DNA of 64,000 nucleotides from Tetrahymena thermophila SB210 (taxonomy: Eukaryota > Ciliophora > Oligohymenophorea > Hymenostomatida > Tetrahymenidae). Where the stretch lies: positions 124,001-188,000 of the forward strand of contig NW_002476319.1 in the NCBI RefSeq assembly GCF_000189635.1, written 5' to 3'. The translations under genes were made by a program, and so were the position numbers. The notes beneath the pieces were generated by a model, which saw nothing but the letters and a program-made list of their open reading frames with translations, was not told where the DNA came from and ran no database searches. This document shows, in pieces, positions 14,705-27,870 of this stretch (the stretch's first letter is position 1; each line of letters begins with the position of its first letter).

Positions 14705-15241
14705 TCAATTTGAATAAGCAGAAATACAAGCAATACATGAGAGTATGAAACTAATAAGTAAAACAATATCACCAGTAACAGCTCCGATACTTCTAATAGG
14801 ATTTGAACTTCCTGCTTAAAGCATATAACCAACGCTGTATAGTAATCTACCTAGAATGGCAACAAAACCTAAAATTGCTGAAAAAAGTGGATATTTTAAG
14901 GCACCAATAATTATGAAAAGAGTTTGAGGACCCCACGCTTCTAAGAAATTGTAGTGAGCTCTTTATGCTTTACCAAAATAAACCCAGTCTTTATATGAAA
15001 GTTTGTCTGAATATCTACCATGTCCCATATCAGGATAACCAAAAGTTTTGTCAATTTCAGTTCCTAAAGATTGTCTATGCTCCTCTCCAAAATGTGCTTA
15101 TAAAAAATCCTTATTAAAGACCTTACTTCTAATTCTACCAGGTAGCAAGAAGCCTATTAAAATCATTTCAAAAGAATATATCACTACTGAGAGCAATGCT
15201 AATTAAAAATGTTCTTCTATTATAAAAACTGTTTGAGCCAT
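14705..15241 (-). CDS. MAPEG family protein, microsomal glutathione S-transferase 3-like
   Basis: A single exon of 178 residues ends at TGA 14707-14705. It carries the MAPEG signature region AQRAHYNFLEAWGP, matching the RAHQNTLE motif of MGST3. This is followed by LGRLLYSVGYMLQAG, where the family has the conserved Arg-x-x-Tyr-x-x-Gly-Tyr. There are four hydrophobic segments: residues about 9-32, a pair around 105-140, and the C-terminus. Length and layout fit MGST3 (about 150 residues), with an extra hydrophilic loop near residues 40-80. MAPEG enzymes are endoplasmic reticulum or outer mitochondrial membrane proteins conjugating glutathione or reducing lipid peroxides. The exact substrate cannot be read from sequence. 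The start is the first ATG and gives the expected N-terminal helix. Confidence 0.9.
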
Positions 15242-16281
15242 TTTATTAGATTTAATATTTTATTTTTTAACTTCTATTATTAATTTTTTTAAAACAATTA
15301 TAGGATTTAAATATGAAATTATCGATCAATTTATATCCTACACATAACTCTAATTCCTATTATTTTTAAAATTAGTTCTTTTATTTAAATATATTTTATT
15401 GCTCGTTACTTATTTCTTTTACATTTGGAGGAAGTTGAATCAACTATTTATTCTGTGGTTTTTCCACAATTTTTCTGAAATTTTTCTATATTTTTCTTAT
15501 ATTGATTAAAGAATTTAAATACAGTAACATAGAAGATTTAAAATCCAAAAAGAATTATTCTAATTTTCTATCAAAAAGATCTTGTTTTTATTTTATGATA
15601 AAAGATATTTTTATAATCTAACTTTTTAAAAAAATCCTCCTTTAATTAATTATAAAAAATTTGAATATTTAGAGGGATTAATAAAACATAAAAAGGGGGT
15701 TACTCAAAATATTATATTTTTAGTTGATATTTCAAATCGATAATAATAGAAATATTATTAAGAATATAAGAAGTTCTTTTATTAAAACTACACTAGAACA
15801 TATGAATTTAAAAATAAATAATCTTTGTAATTCTAATTATAATTTGTGACAAAACTTAATCTTTTAAATAAAAGTATTAATTTGTTATAATATAAAGGTA
15901 ATTTTTAATTTGTTTATTATTATATTAATCAAAAATATAGACAAGAGCGCAGCTTATATTTTTAAAATTAAAATTATAGAAACTTACTTCCTTACTTAGT
16001 AAAAGCAATTGCTATAATTTAAATATGTTATTAATAGGGTAATATTGTTAATTAGAATGAAATTTAAGAAATTGAAAAATTCTTTACAATTTGAAAAATT
16101 ATAAGTAAGAATTATTACATTTTTAAGAAAAATTAATTTTTTTATACATATTAATATTGAATACAATTTTTAAATTAATTTTATAATCGATCACCTTAAA
16201 TTATTAATTAGAGTTATATAAAAATTTATCATTAAGAAATTCAAAAATTTAGATTTCATTTCAATTAGGAGAGTGAAATGT
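15242..16281. other. A+T-rich spacer
   Basis: Spacer between the start of the MAPEG gene and the end of the next minus-strand gene. Just past the TGA at 16282 an imperfect inverted repeat (GAGAGTGAAA facing TTTTCTCACTC, about 16270-16317) straddles the stop; its role is unknown. Nothing else is recognisable. Confidence 0.5.
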
Positions 16282-19134
16282 TCATTTTTTATTAAATGAT
16301 TAAGATTTTCTCACTCTAAACATTTATATTTGCTCGTTTTAGTCTTATAAATTATCTAAAAATGTGTCTTTATTTAATAAGAATTCTTGACTAATTGTAT
16401 TATCGTTTATAACTTTTGTGTCTAGTTTTTCTTGAGAATCATTATGTATTGTTTTTTGTGGTTCCCCATACGCAATAAGTTCGTTAGAGTTTTAGTGAAC
16501 AATAGTTCTTTATTCTTAATCAAAAGAGTTTTTTCTAAATCTTTAAGAAAAAATAGTATCTTACGAGTACAATCTTTACTCATTTCTAGCTAAATCATTT
16601 TGTTAAGGATTAATGTTCTAGTTTAAAAGATCTTTTAAGTAATTTTCAGAACTTTATTAATTTTATTTGATATTTGCAGAAATTGCTTTTAAGCTAGGAC
16701 ACTCTAGTGAATTATTACCTTAAGGATTTGAAGAGAAAGATTAATTAGTTGTTGATTAGTTTGATAAACCAGTTCTATTAGAATGAGAAGAGTTTTTAGA
16801 CCTTGGTGGCAATTATTTTTGTAATAAATCTTAACTTTTTCTGATTTCTATTGATTATGATTAAACCTTTTATTGCTAATTTTAATCTGTTGGAAGTTAT
16901 TCTACCCCCAATTGTTAATTTTAGCTTCTAGGAGTAACTCTTTTTAAGATTGTTCTTGAATATCTTCTGTTTTCTGATTGTTGAGTTTCTAATTTGAGCT
17001 AAATTTAAGAGCAGTCTTTCATTGCCTCTTAGATTACGCTTTTAATATCCTCTTACTATTTTTTTACATCTTTTTTTAAATTTTTTAGTGCTATTTTGAT
17101 TCCAAACTTATTTTTTATTGGTTTTTAATCGCTTTCAACTTAAACTGCTTAAATATCTTGGGGTTAGTTTATATTTTACAATTTACTATTTTAAACTATT
17201 TATTTTTGTTAATTAAGATTTTCATGCATTTAATATGGCAAATTAGTACTATTTTAGAAATTGTTATCTTTTTTATCAATTAAACTATAAAGTTAATATG
17301 ATGGAGATTATGAATTGAACGATGTGTTATCTTCTTAATTAATCACAGTCTTGCTTATTTCAGAAATATCATAGGGATTACTAATATCATTGGTTATTTG
17401 TTATGATTTTTTACTATCTGGAAAATCAAAAAACAATTACTAATTAGATATATCACTATTTAGTTGATTTAAAGTTGGTTGAGATAATCTAGTATTTGCA
17501 TCAGTTGATTAACTTTTGCTTTATATATTCGGTTTGTTAGACTAATTATTACTTTTTACTTTTTCTGTAATTCTAAAATATAAAGGAGGTACTCGCTAAG
17601 AATTTCTTTGGCTTGAGGAGTTTCTAGTGTTATAACTTGAATAGTCTCTGGTATTAACAGTAGACTATTCACCTTAAGTGTTGCTAGAAGAATACTCCTT
17701 TAAATTATTTGTTGAACTTTTTCTTATTAAATTTACTGAGTTTTCCCTGCCAGTATTTACTGAGTTATCTCGAGAGCTCTGCATATTGTTTCTACTTTAA
17801 TAATTGTTAATTTTATAGCTTCTTACATCGTAGGATCTTTCACTTTTTAAATTACATTTTTATGATTTATCGCCTGATTCATAGTTAGACTAGCTCCTTT
17901 TTTCTCTTTTTGTACTACCTCTTTATGAATTTAGTATAGATATCGAATGTTTACTGATAAAAGAATTTTCAGTTATCAAATTTTATTAATTTTAGTTATA
18001 GCTATTTATCTTATGCATTTCTAAAAATATTTAATAACAGACCTCACAAATATCGCTAAAATCTTTTTTCTTTAACTGTTTTGCTTCAAATTAGCTTATA
18101 CCAACTCCTCTCCTCATCCGAATTTGAATTAATTTGTTTGAACAGATTGCTTATAATTTTGTTGAGAAATTTTTGCAGCACTCACACTATTGGACCTTTT
18201 TATTATTTTCAATTTTTTTAAGATACTTTTGAGCTTCTTGCAATGTGTCTTGCATGTGAATTGCTTGGTTAGGATATTTCATTTTAAGCTCGTATGAAAT
18301 TCTCCAAGGCTAAGGGAGAGTTGAATCATTTGAAAATTAAAGAGAGCTACAAGCTAACAAGTAAAATGATCCATTAATTTAAGTCAATAATAATTAAATA
18401 TTGCTTATTTTTCCTCTTTCATTATGAATAAGCTCGAGGGCTTTAACTACATGCTGAGAAATAAAAAGTAACTCTTATTTATCTTTTTAGCTTAATTCCC
18501 TATTGACAGACATATTTTCATCTTCAAATATTAAATAACTTTTATATTCATCTTCTTTTCTAAAACTTTCATAATTACTAATTCTCTTCTAAGCAGTAAA
18601 TTTACCATTTATTGTCCATTCTGTGCGAATCATATTTTTTTCATTGCAAGAGCTTTTTTAAAACCTTTAAATCACAGCTGTTTTATCAGATAATACATTT
18701 TAATTTAAGTTACTCTCCACTTTCTATTGTAAATTGACTCCTGTATTAAAATCTGTACAAATTTAATTGCTAGATTCTATATCATCTCTCTTTTTAAATG
18801 AATCTACGATTAACTCACATACACCTGATAAATCTAAATAGTGAAAATAGCATATCCCTTAATCATAACTTGCTAATAGTTAAAATGCAACCATTTAGCT
18901 ATTACTTTCGCTTTCTTATTCATTTTAATCTAATTTGCAAAAATAATCTTTAACAACATTAATAGATGAATTCTCTTATTTTTTTTTCAATATCTTGCCG
19001 CTCTTTCCAGTAAATATCCAATCTATCTTTTATTCATGAAGATAGAAAGTGTCTGGCACTTTAAAAGACTGCTGAAAATCATAATAAGCAGATGATTTCC
19101 AAATATCTAATATAAATCTCTTATGCAATTACAT
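16282..19134 (-). CDS. Conserved-looking N-terminal domain with Cys pairs and long polar tail
   Basis: One uninterrupted ciliate-code frame of 950 residues from ATG 19134 to TGA 16284-16282. Residues 1 to about 380 have normal composition (start MQLHKRFILDIWKSSAYYDF). They include CECCKNF near residue 315 and CEVCYQIF near 364, two C-x2-C pairs that could bind one zinc ion. Residues about 380-950 are rich in Ser, Asn and Gln, with a short Lys-rich helix near 620-650 (KKDVKKQQEDIKSV), and look disordered. I do not recognise the family. The conserved-looking N-terminus resembles proteins annotated only as hypothetical in ciliates. The gene is separated by about 1 kb from each neighbour, so no operon-like context helps. 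The start choice rests on the first ATG of the well-composed domain. Confidence 0.85.
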
Positions 19135-20273
19135 AATTAATCTAAATGAATGACTTTTATTAAATTATCTGTCAATATATTTCTAATAATACAAATAAAT
19201 CAAGATTTGCTTGGTGAAAAATGTATTTAATTAATATAGATAGTATTATAATTAATTAATCAAATAATAAATTTACTCAAAATGATAAAAAATTATATTA
19301 GTTATGTATTTAACAGCTTTTATTAAATTCTTTCAGGATTATTTTATTAATTTGAAAAATAGCTTAAATTAAATAGACCGTTCATTAATTTATTTTTAAA
19401 TGTTTTAAATAAAATCAAAAAAAAGAGAAAATTTGTAGATATTTTTTTAAATTATAATTTAATAAAAATATACAGTAAATTTTCATGTTAAAGTCAGATT
19501 ATATTAAAGAGTTTTTAAGAAAATATGAAAGGTTAAATTCAAAAATTAATGTAAAATTTATTTTCAAAAATAATTGGGTTCTGTGTGTAATTTAGATTTA
19601 ATAAACTAATATTTAATTTAATTTATTATTTTAAAAAACTAAAATGATAATATTATAAATTAACCAGGTTAAAATGTTAAAAATTTATTAATTTCTTAAT
19701 ATAATTCATATATATAATTAGTAATTTTTGAACAAAAAATGTTGAACTTATCATCTCTACTTTTAACTATGAATTATAAGAAGCTATTAAATTTGATTAA
19801 TTAGATTAAATAAATTAATTCAAAAAACATATTAAATTCTTTAATTAAACCATTTTTAAATTAATTAAGGTGTTTTTTAAATCAGAAAATGTAATTAAAT
19901 TAAGAGATTTAAGTGAGGTGTCTAAACTGAAAGCAAAGTGATTTTTATATATTAAAATTTATCATATCTTATAAAATAAAATGTAAATATTAAAAAGATA
20001 ATTAAAATAATTGAAATTTGATTTGATTTTTTTAAATTTTTAATGAATAAATAAAATAATAATGAAATTTATTTTCAAACATTTTCAAGTATATTTAGAT
20101 TGTTAATTTTTAGAAATTGAAATTTAATTAAAGTAATTTAAAAAAATTTTTATTGCTCAAAAAAAATTAATTTATTTCTTTTTATATTTACAATAGGAAT
20201 AAAGCATTTATAATTTACTAAATTTTAAATGAGAATGATGAAATTACATAATTTTATAAATATATAATCTAAA
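19135..20273. other. A+T-rich spacer
   Basis: It carries the upstream region of the 950-residue gene and the 3' flank of the WD40 gene. No frame with protein-like composition, RNA gene or repeat was seen. Confidence 0.55.
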
Positions 20274-21947
20274 TCAAGAAAACTGAATGGAGCAAACTGA
20301 TTTTCCCTAACCTAAGTAAATAGTTTTAGTTATTGGATTGCAGTCTACACAGCTTATAGATTTAGTTTATGGTATAATTTTATATACTAACTCTCCTGTA
20401 AGAATATTATGAAAATAAATTGTGCTAGAATCAGAGCTGACTATTTCAAATGGACTAAGTAAACACATAGTAACTAATGGGTTTTATATAGCTATTTGCC
20501 TCTCTATTTACGAGGTAATTAGGTTAAAAATAATTATATTTTAATCTCTTGATCCAGAGATTATTTTTTTTGGCTAGCTCTTCAGCATTTCAATTTTTAC
20601 TATAGGTCGTTTATGCAATTAAAATATTTTAACTAAAGATATTTTGCTTTTTTTAGAACTGCTTTCTTTGTAAAAAGATATTGAGCCTGCACTATCTCCG
20701 ACTAAGAATGTATTATCAGATAACTTACAAATATCAGTTGTTATACTGTTATTGAATTTAATATTTTACAGCTTTTGATTCTTGAGTATATCGAAAAGAG
20801 TTAACTCATTAATAGAACCAGAAATAATTTTATTTTTTGTTAAAAACTTAATAGTGTAAACTAAAGAGTCGTGTAATTTAAATTCAGATAATTTTTAGAA
20901 AGATCCTTTGATTTGATTAAAAAGAGTTCCCTCTCCAATTTCGTTTCCACAAATAAAATTTGAATCTATCATATCAGTGCATACAATATTGTGTTTAAGC
21001 TAAATGTCTTGTACTAAACTGTTGCTTTCATTTTTAAGTGTTGTAGAAATTTTAATCTTCTTATCGAAACCACAAGAAACAATAAATTAATTTCCTAGAT
21101 TTTGAACACATTTGACTTACATAGAATGCTAATGCATTATATTAGTAATATATTTGTTTTGCTACTAAATATTTTGTTAACCTTTAAAATTGAAATCTAT
21201 TTCAGGGATGGCTTTCTCTTCAAATATAAATCCAATAGACTAAATAGAGAAGTTCTCTGCAACACATGTGAGCTCTTTCAGCTTTTTAAAAATTTCCTTT
21301 AATTTACTGTTTTCTATTTCTAAGGGACTAAACGGATTATTTTACTTCTTTTATATACTTTATAATAAAAGATCAGCTATAAATTCATCCAAATATTTAT
21401 TACTAAATGAAAGAAAATCGCTATTATTGCCTTTATTCTTAAAAAATTATTATTTATTGTTTTGAGGTTGATTATGGAGTTAATCGTATAAGATATTTAT
21501 TTTGTTTGAGAGATCACTTTTGTGAATATTTTCATAAAACTATCTTAAAGAATGGATAATATGCTATTCAGCCTAATCTAGTTGTTTGATGATTTTTTTT
21601 TTGATAATGAGGAATATTTAATGAATTTTTTAGTAAGCACTTTAATTATCATTAACTTAGTTTAACTCTTATTTAATTTAATGAACTACTTCTTTTAATC
21701 TTTATTTGATTGAATCGTAGTCGATAAGCTGATGTTCTTTTTCATTTTAGCTTGAAGTTGACTAATTGCTTCTACTGGAATATAATACAAAGTTTTCATC
21801 AAAAAAAGAAGAGGAACCAATTTATTTATATCCTTATAGCTTATTCTAATCCTCATTGACACATTATTAACATTTTCTCCTTTAAAATAAGCAGCAATCA
21901 CTAAGACAAAAATGAGTAGATTTATTAAAATGTTTTGAGCAGAGCAT
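20274..21947 (-). CDS. Zinc-motif, coiled-coil and WD40-repeat protein
   Basis: A single exon of 557 residues ends at TGA 20276-20274. The N-terminus has C3-x2-H6, C14-x3-C18 and C26-x2-C29 followed by EHQLIDYDSI, a spacing like a B-box-type zinc finger. Residues about 80-210 are charged and helical (KQRLKEVVHQIKQELNQV), probably a coiled coil. Residues about 270-557 hold WD40-type beta-propeller blades, for example NQFIVSCGFDKKIKIS, TFLVGDSAGSISFY, KIISGSRDQNIIIF and FEIVSSDSSTIYFHNI. Such proteins act as scaffolds; no substrate or partner can be inferred. Standard-code ORF calling places a misleading GTG-start frame here (21695-21901), one base out of register. The gene is divergent from the TTLL gene and shares a 1 kb spacer with it. 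Confidence 0.88.
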
Positions 21948-22951
21948 TCTCACAAAGCTTATTAATTAATTAGCAGGTCAACTTATTACTCTATAATAAT
22001 TAATATTTATTAATTATTATTTTTAATTACCATCCAATAAAATTTGGTGATAAATATTAACAAAATAAGTTTTTTATATGATATTTTACAATTTAAGTTA
22101 AACATAAGCAAGCAATCTATTTATAAAATATATTTCTTAAGAAATTATAATTTATTTAACAATTTTATTTATTCAATTGTATTTAATATTTATTCATATT
22201 TAAAATTAAAATAAATAAATTTATAAAAAATATTAATAGAAAAAATTAAATTAAAACCATTTTTCTGCTTCATAGATATTTATTTATGAATAAAATTGAT
22301 CATTAAATTTTTTTTCTTCTGAATAAATATTTTTTTAATACCAATTTAAAATCATTATTTATAATTAAGTTTTAAAAAATTGTTTAGGAGAAAAAATAGT
22401 TTTAAAATTATACTTTCTATATGATTCTTTTTTTATTTAGAAGACTATTTTGCTATTAATATTTAACACTATTTTTTATTTCATGAATAAAATAATTTGT
22501 TAACTGATCTTTTTTCTTAATAAATATTAACTAAACTAAATGATTATCAAAAAATGTTAATATTTTTACAATTTATAACAAAAATAATTATTCTAAAAAA
22601 TAATAATCACATTGAAAAAATGATTAAGTTTTGTTATTTAAATTTTTTATTTATATTTAATTTATTTACAAAGAATATTTTTTGTTTATAATAAATATTA
22701 ATTATTTTTACGCCATTTTTTAATTTTATTTTAGAATAATTTTAGAAATAAAAATTATGTGTAATTAATTATTTTTATGGAGAAGTAAGTATATAAAATT
22801 TAATTTAAGTATTAAAATTAAAAATATATAACAACCATCCATATGACAGCAAAAGTCAAGCAAATAATTATTCAACAGTAATTAAAAAAATTGATTAATA
22901 AAAATTGTAATTTATAAAATCTATTTATGTTCTTATAAGTTTGATATTTTT
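21948..22951. other. Divergent promoter spacer between WD40 and TTLL genes
   Basis: Head-to-head spacer that must hold both promoters. It is A/T-rich with no recognisable element. Confidence 0.5.
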
Positions 22952-25833
22952 ATGAGTGATCGAATATATCATTCTTATGTGAATAACTTCTATCAAAAGG
23001 CTAAGAGTCCTAAAAATACCTAACTCATTAAATAAATTTAGAGGAGCAATCCTACTTCACCTAAAAAAAACTTACAAATATATAAAAATATTAATCCATT
23101 CAATCATGAAAATTGGTAGAAATTTGTGATACATTATTTTGAAAATATTAAATTATATCGTTTAAATAAAAGCCAAAGGATAATTGAAGAGAATGCAATT
23201 CGCTTTTCGGATAAAAAAACTGTCTAGCTTGGAACGGTGTATGGATGCAACATTCTTCTTACAACAAAAAATAGCTAGCCAAAAGTGTTTGAAAAGTTAA
23301 TATAATTAAGTGATAATAGTAACTTTAGATAAGTCACTTTGCTAAAAAGTATTAGCCCAGTTAGTGTGGTTAAAGCAAAAGATTTTCTAAATGATTCTAT
23401 TAGCAATAGATCAAGGTCTGCCTAAAAAATGTATTCAGATAAAGATAAATTTTAAGTAGGAAATAATAAAAGTTCTCTGAGATCTCTTATTTATTTTCCA
23501 CTAGTATTTAATATAAAACTAAAATGCAAACGAATTCATTATATAAATATTTTTTAACAAATTATAAAGGCAAATATCAAAGATTAGATTTCTGAAGAGA
23601 GCAAAAGCAAAAGAAATAAAATAAAGGTTATAAAAGATATGCCAATTTAGCTGGATAACTCTTTTTAAACAATTAATCATTAAATAAACTCACCTAACAA
23701 TAATATAGTTGGCGATTAATCACATGTTATTTTGCATAATATTTTTAAAAAGAGACAACAAGCTGAAGAAGGTTTACAAATATAAGAAGAGCCTTAAAAT
23801 TATATTAAAAACAAATTAGAATTATAAGAGAGAAAAATGTATTTGGAAAATTAAAATCCTAAATCTCTCAGTCCAATCAAGATACATTTCAATGAAAAAT
23901 CTATGCCTTTTAAAAATAAAATTCAAAAAAAAATTACGTATAATGAGTAAAGCAGTATTTAATAAACAATAACACTAATTAAAAAGAAAATACTTGGTCC
24001 ACCTTCATTATATAGCAGACTGAAAAAAAACTCTGAATAATTCAAGAATATTGAAAATTTGATTAAAAATAAAGCAAAAGAGTCCCACGAGCAAAATATG
24101 CAGGAGTATTTAAAAAGGATAGGCTGCACTGATAAAAATAAAAAAGTATTTTGCATAAATTCTTAAGATTAATTTGTCTAAGAAGTTCTAATTGAGCTAG
24201 GATGGATAGAAAATAAACTCTTCAAGTCTGACCTTTTTCACTTGAAATGGATTTACACTGATATTAATAAGGATTATGAAAATTTGAAAGAAGGTTAATT
24301 TTACAATCATTTTCAAAACAACCAAGAATTGACTAATAAAGGAAGACTGTTAAGAAACATCAAATTATACTTAGTTTCTTATCCACACTTACAAAAATAC
24401 TTTCCTATATAATTCGATGTTATTTATAAATAACAAAAAGAAGAATTTTTAAATGAATTCCAAAAATTTGAAATTTTTAGAAAGTTTAAGGATGTAATAT
24501 AAATAATTAAAAACGATTTAACTTAGGAATTAATTAATTAATTAACACAGATATACCATACAAAATTTATAAAAAAAGAAGAAGAAGAAGAATTACAATA
24601 TGGATTAATTACATATTTTAGATAGAATTAATAATTCAAACAATACATAGAATACATTAATTAGGTAAATAAAGATATTATTAATTTACTTAGCAAAATA
24701 CCAAATCCAAATATTAATGAGATGCTAATTAAATATTTAAATGATTTAAGCATATTGCAAGTAGATAAATTAGAATGTGATTAAGAGCAAGGAGATAAAA
24801 ATATCTAAGCATAAATTATAAATTTGAGTATTTCAATCGAATTAGATAATATACTTGAATAAATATACCCTTATACTAATTTTTGTAACTTTTGGATCAT
24901 CAAACCGTGTGGAAGCTCAAAGTAATTTCTTTAAGTATTTAAAAAATTTATTAAATATTAATATTTTTTATTTATTTTAGGGGACAAGGCTTGCAGATAA
25001 TGAGTGATGATAATTAAATTGTCAATTACACAACTCAACTCTAAGCAAGACTAGTATAGAAATATATTGAACGTATTTACATTTGCAAAAGCTAAGAATA
25101 TCCTTAGTTGTATAATAAAAAATTTGATCTACGATTATGGGTATTAGTGAAAAGCTTTAATCCCCTTACAGTATACTATTATAAACATGCTTACCTTAGA
25201 GTATGCAGTAGTGAGTATGATTTATCAGATACAAGGAACATATTTTCTCACTTTACTAATTATTCTATTAATAGAAATAAATTTATCTAAAATAAAAATG
25301 TAGAAGACTCAGCAATCAGTCTAAAGTTATTAAAACATATTATTAAAAAAGAACATGGAATAAGCTACCAAAAAAAAATTTAACCATAGATAAATGAAAT
25401 AATTATCCATTCTCTAAAATCTGTCTAAAAAAAGATTAAGCAAAACAACTCTTGCTTTGAAATATATGGATTTGATATTATATTTGATGAATAATTCAAT
25501 CCCTATTTACTAGAAGTAAATTTGAGCCCAGCATGCTCCAAAAGAAATGAATTTATATCAAAGCTATAAAAAGAAATGTTCATTTCAACTCTAAATATTC
25601 TGTTTAATACTGAATACTATTAAATATAAAACTGGAAGAAAATAAAAATATAAGATTAAATTCAAAAAGTAATAAATGAAAGCACCCATACATAGTTGTA
25701 AGAAGAAGTAATTCTAAACAGCAATAACTTTTAATCTGAAGACTCTGAAGAAAGATTTATTTCAGCAGCTATTACAATTTAAAAGTGGTACAGATAAATA
25801 AAGCTAATGAAAAATGAAAATTAAAAAATATGA
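22952..25833 (+). CDS. Tubulin tyrosine ligase-like protein, TTLL3/8 glycylase type
   Basis: Two exons (22952-24921, 24981-25833) give 940 residues; the 59 bp intron splits the ATP-grasp domain in phase 2. The joined sequence reads NFWIIKPCGSSKGQGL around residue 651, the nucleotide-binding lysine loop typical of TTLL3/8 proteins. Near 705 is FDLRLWVLVKSFNPLTVYYY, close to the equivalent segment of mono-glycylases. Near 822-840 is YGFDIIFDEQFNPYLLEVNLSP, the metal-binding segment. A C-terminal IQ-like helix (AAITIQKWYRQIK) could bind calmodulin. The first 400 residues are basic and poorly conserved-looking. TTLL3/8 enzymes attach the first glycine to tubulin side chains in cilia; initiator-versus-elongator activity is inferred from these motifs only. 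Confidence 0.9.
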
Positions 25834-26883
25834 AACTAATTAAACATTAAGTAATATTTAAATTTAAGTAAATTTTAAAAAACTAAACAAAGAAATAAAT
25901 AAACAATTCATTCGTTAATTTTAATAAAATAATCTTGAACATATATTTAGTAATAACATCTCCTTCATATAATAATATATTTTTGAAAAACAAAAAGTTT
26001 ATTTATATCAATCAGTAACTAAAATAAATACACTTCTTTTATAATTGTCAATTAATTAAAATAAAAATAATTAAAAATAATCATATAAGATACAAATTAA
26101 GTTGAAAATGTTTGTTTTAATAACTTTTAATAAAAATTAATTTGAAAAAAATAATATTACAATATAATAAATATTTAAAAATTCATGCTTAAGATAATTT
26201 AAACCCAAAAATTAAAAATGATAATTAAAATATAAATCTCTATTAAATTTAATTAATAAATTTTTAATTCTTCTTTAATTGTAAATTAAATTATCCATCT
26301 TACTTAAACTAATTTAAATAAAGATAATTAAATATTTAATAAAGAAGATAAATCAAGTTAAAAGTGTGCTTACAAATTTGGATAAAAATTTATTTTTTAA
26401 TTGTAAAAGTTTGAAGAAAAAATGATTAAAAAATATAGCTAAGAATTCATTTTTAGGTTAAATTACATTCAAAAATGGTTAAAAAGTAATTCTTTGCTAT
26501 ATATAATCAGTATCTGTAATATATTATCTATCATTTATAATATTATTAATTTATTTTTCTTCAAAATTTAAAATTTAAAATAATAATTTTTATGATTAAG
26601 TTAATAATTAAACTTAACAAAATAACTGTGTTAAGTTCAAATTCCCCATTTTTTAATAAAAGTTTAACTAAATTCCATATATATATTATGTTGTAGGTTA
26701 GCAAAAATAATCTTTAAATTAAAAATAGTTTTATAAAATTTTAAATTATTTTTAATTTAGTTACAATAAATATATACAAAAACTAAGAATTTTGATAGTT
26801 TAATCTTTTGTTTCCTCATTAAATTAATCCTTTATGAAATAAACAATATATTTTGTTTATTTATCTTTTTTAATAAATACCAA
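25834..26883. other. A+T-rich convergent spacer
   Basis: 3' flanks of the TTLL and UTP11 genes. Nothing beyond A/T-rich sequence is visible. A B-box-like string near 26636 (GTTCAAATTCC) has no tRNA around it. Confidence 0.55.
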
Positions 26884-27870
26884 TCATTTCTTTCTTTCAC
26901 TGAAAAACTTTGCAACCTTGCCAGTTTTGTATTTTTTAATTCTTCTTTTTTCTTTACCCTAAAATTATTTATTTATTTATTAATTTAAGATTTTGATTTA
27001 AATTTATAAAATAAATACCAATAAATTCTTTTCAAATTCTAGCTTTTGATAAGCTCTTTCCATTTTTTTGTGATTTTCTTCTACTTTTTTAAGCTTCATG
27101 TAAGATTCTTTAACTTTTTAATTAATTTGCTTAGAATTTAACTATTCAAGTTATTCCTTTTATTATTTTATTAGGTTCAATATTTAGAATTTATAAATTT
27201 TAAATAAAATTAATTTACTTTTTATTATTCAATTTGTTGCTTAGTTAAAATATTCGATTTATTTTATATCATTTCTTCTGTAGTATTGTAATGCTCTACT
27301 AAATCAAAATTTTCATATTCTTCTTTATCATCAACAAATATAATATTAGTGTTTTATCTAGGAGCATCAAGATCATGCAATTGGCTTTTCAGTTTTTCAA
27401 TTTGCTAAGATTTTCGTTAAATAGAAAATTATTAAAACAAAAAAGCACTTAAAATTTTAACTTACTTTCATATCTTTGTGCTTTTATATTTTAATTAGAT
27501 TTATATTTTAATTTTTAAGCAATCTTCTATATTCCTTAGGGTCAAAATCATCTTCTTCTTCTTCAAATTCAACATGCTTTCCATCCTATTATTACAATAT
27601 TAACATAAATTGAAATATTTTATCAATCAAATATCATTTTCATACAACTATTTTAGCTTTAGTCATTTTATGATAAAATTCATTTTCATTTTTCAGTCTT
27701 GCCTTAAGCTTCAAATTGTTCAATTAATCATTAATCTTATGATAATGCTTTGCTCTTTAGATGTAATCTTTTTTCTTTTCTAAAATACCCAAATGTTCTC
27801 TATTTTTGAGTTGGCCTCTTTCTCTATGCTTACGGCCAATCTTTAAGTTCTTAAAAGTTGTTGATGACAT
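26884..27870 (-). CDS. UTP11: UTP11, small-subunit processome protein
   Basis: Five exons (27870-27649, 27585-27466, 27404-27219, 27156-27019, 26958-26884), all joining in phase 0, give 246 residues, near the 253 of the human protein. The N-terminus KIGRKHRERGQ, followed by REHLGILEKKKDYIQRAKHY and ENEFYHKMTKAKI, matches the diagnostic start of UTP11 (HRERSQ, HLGLLEKKKDY, EFYYKMTR). An acidic segment follows, then a helical, basic C-terminus ending KVAKFFSERKK. UTP11 is a U3 snoRNP-associated factor needed for 18S rRNA maturation in the nucleolus. Four short introns in such a small gene are notable, yet each has clean GT-AG borders and keeps frame. Confidence 0.93.

Noticed and set aside
21695-21901. 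A minus-strand standard-code ORF (GTG start) over the WD40 gene
   Set aside because: The adjacent frame continues without TGA from MLCSKH to the WD40 blades and has a zinc-binding Cys/His pattern; the other frame is a shadow.
26630-26660. tRNA B-box-like GTTCAAATTCC
   Set aside because: No acceptor stem, D arm or anticodon arm can be folded around it; it is a chance match.
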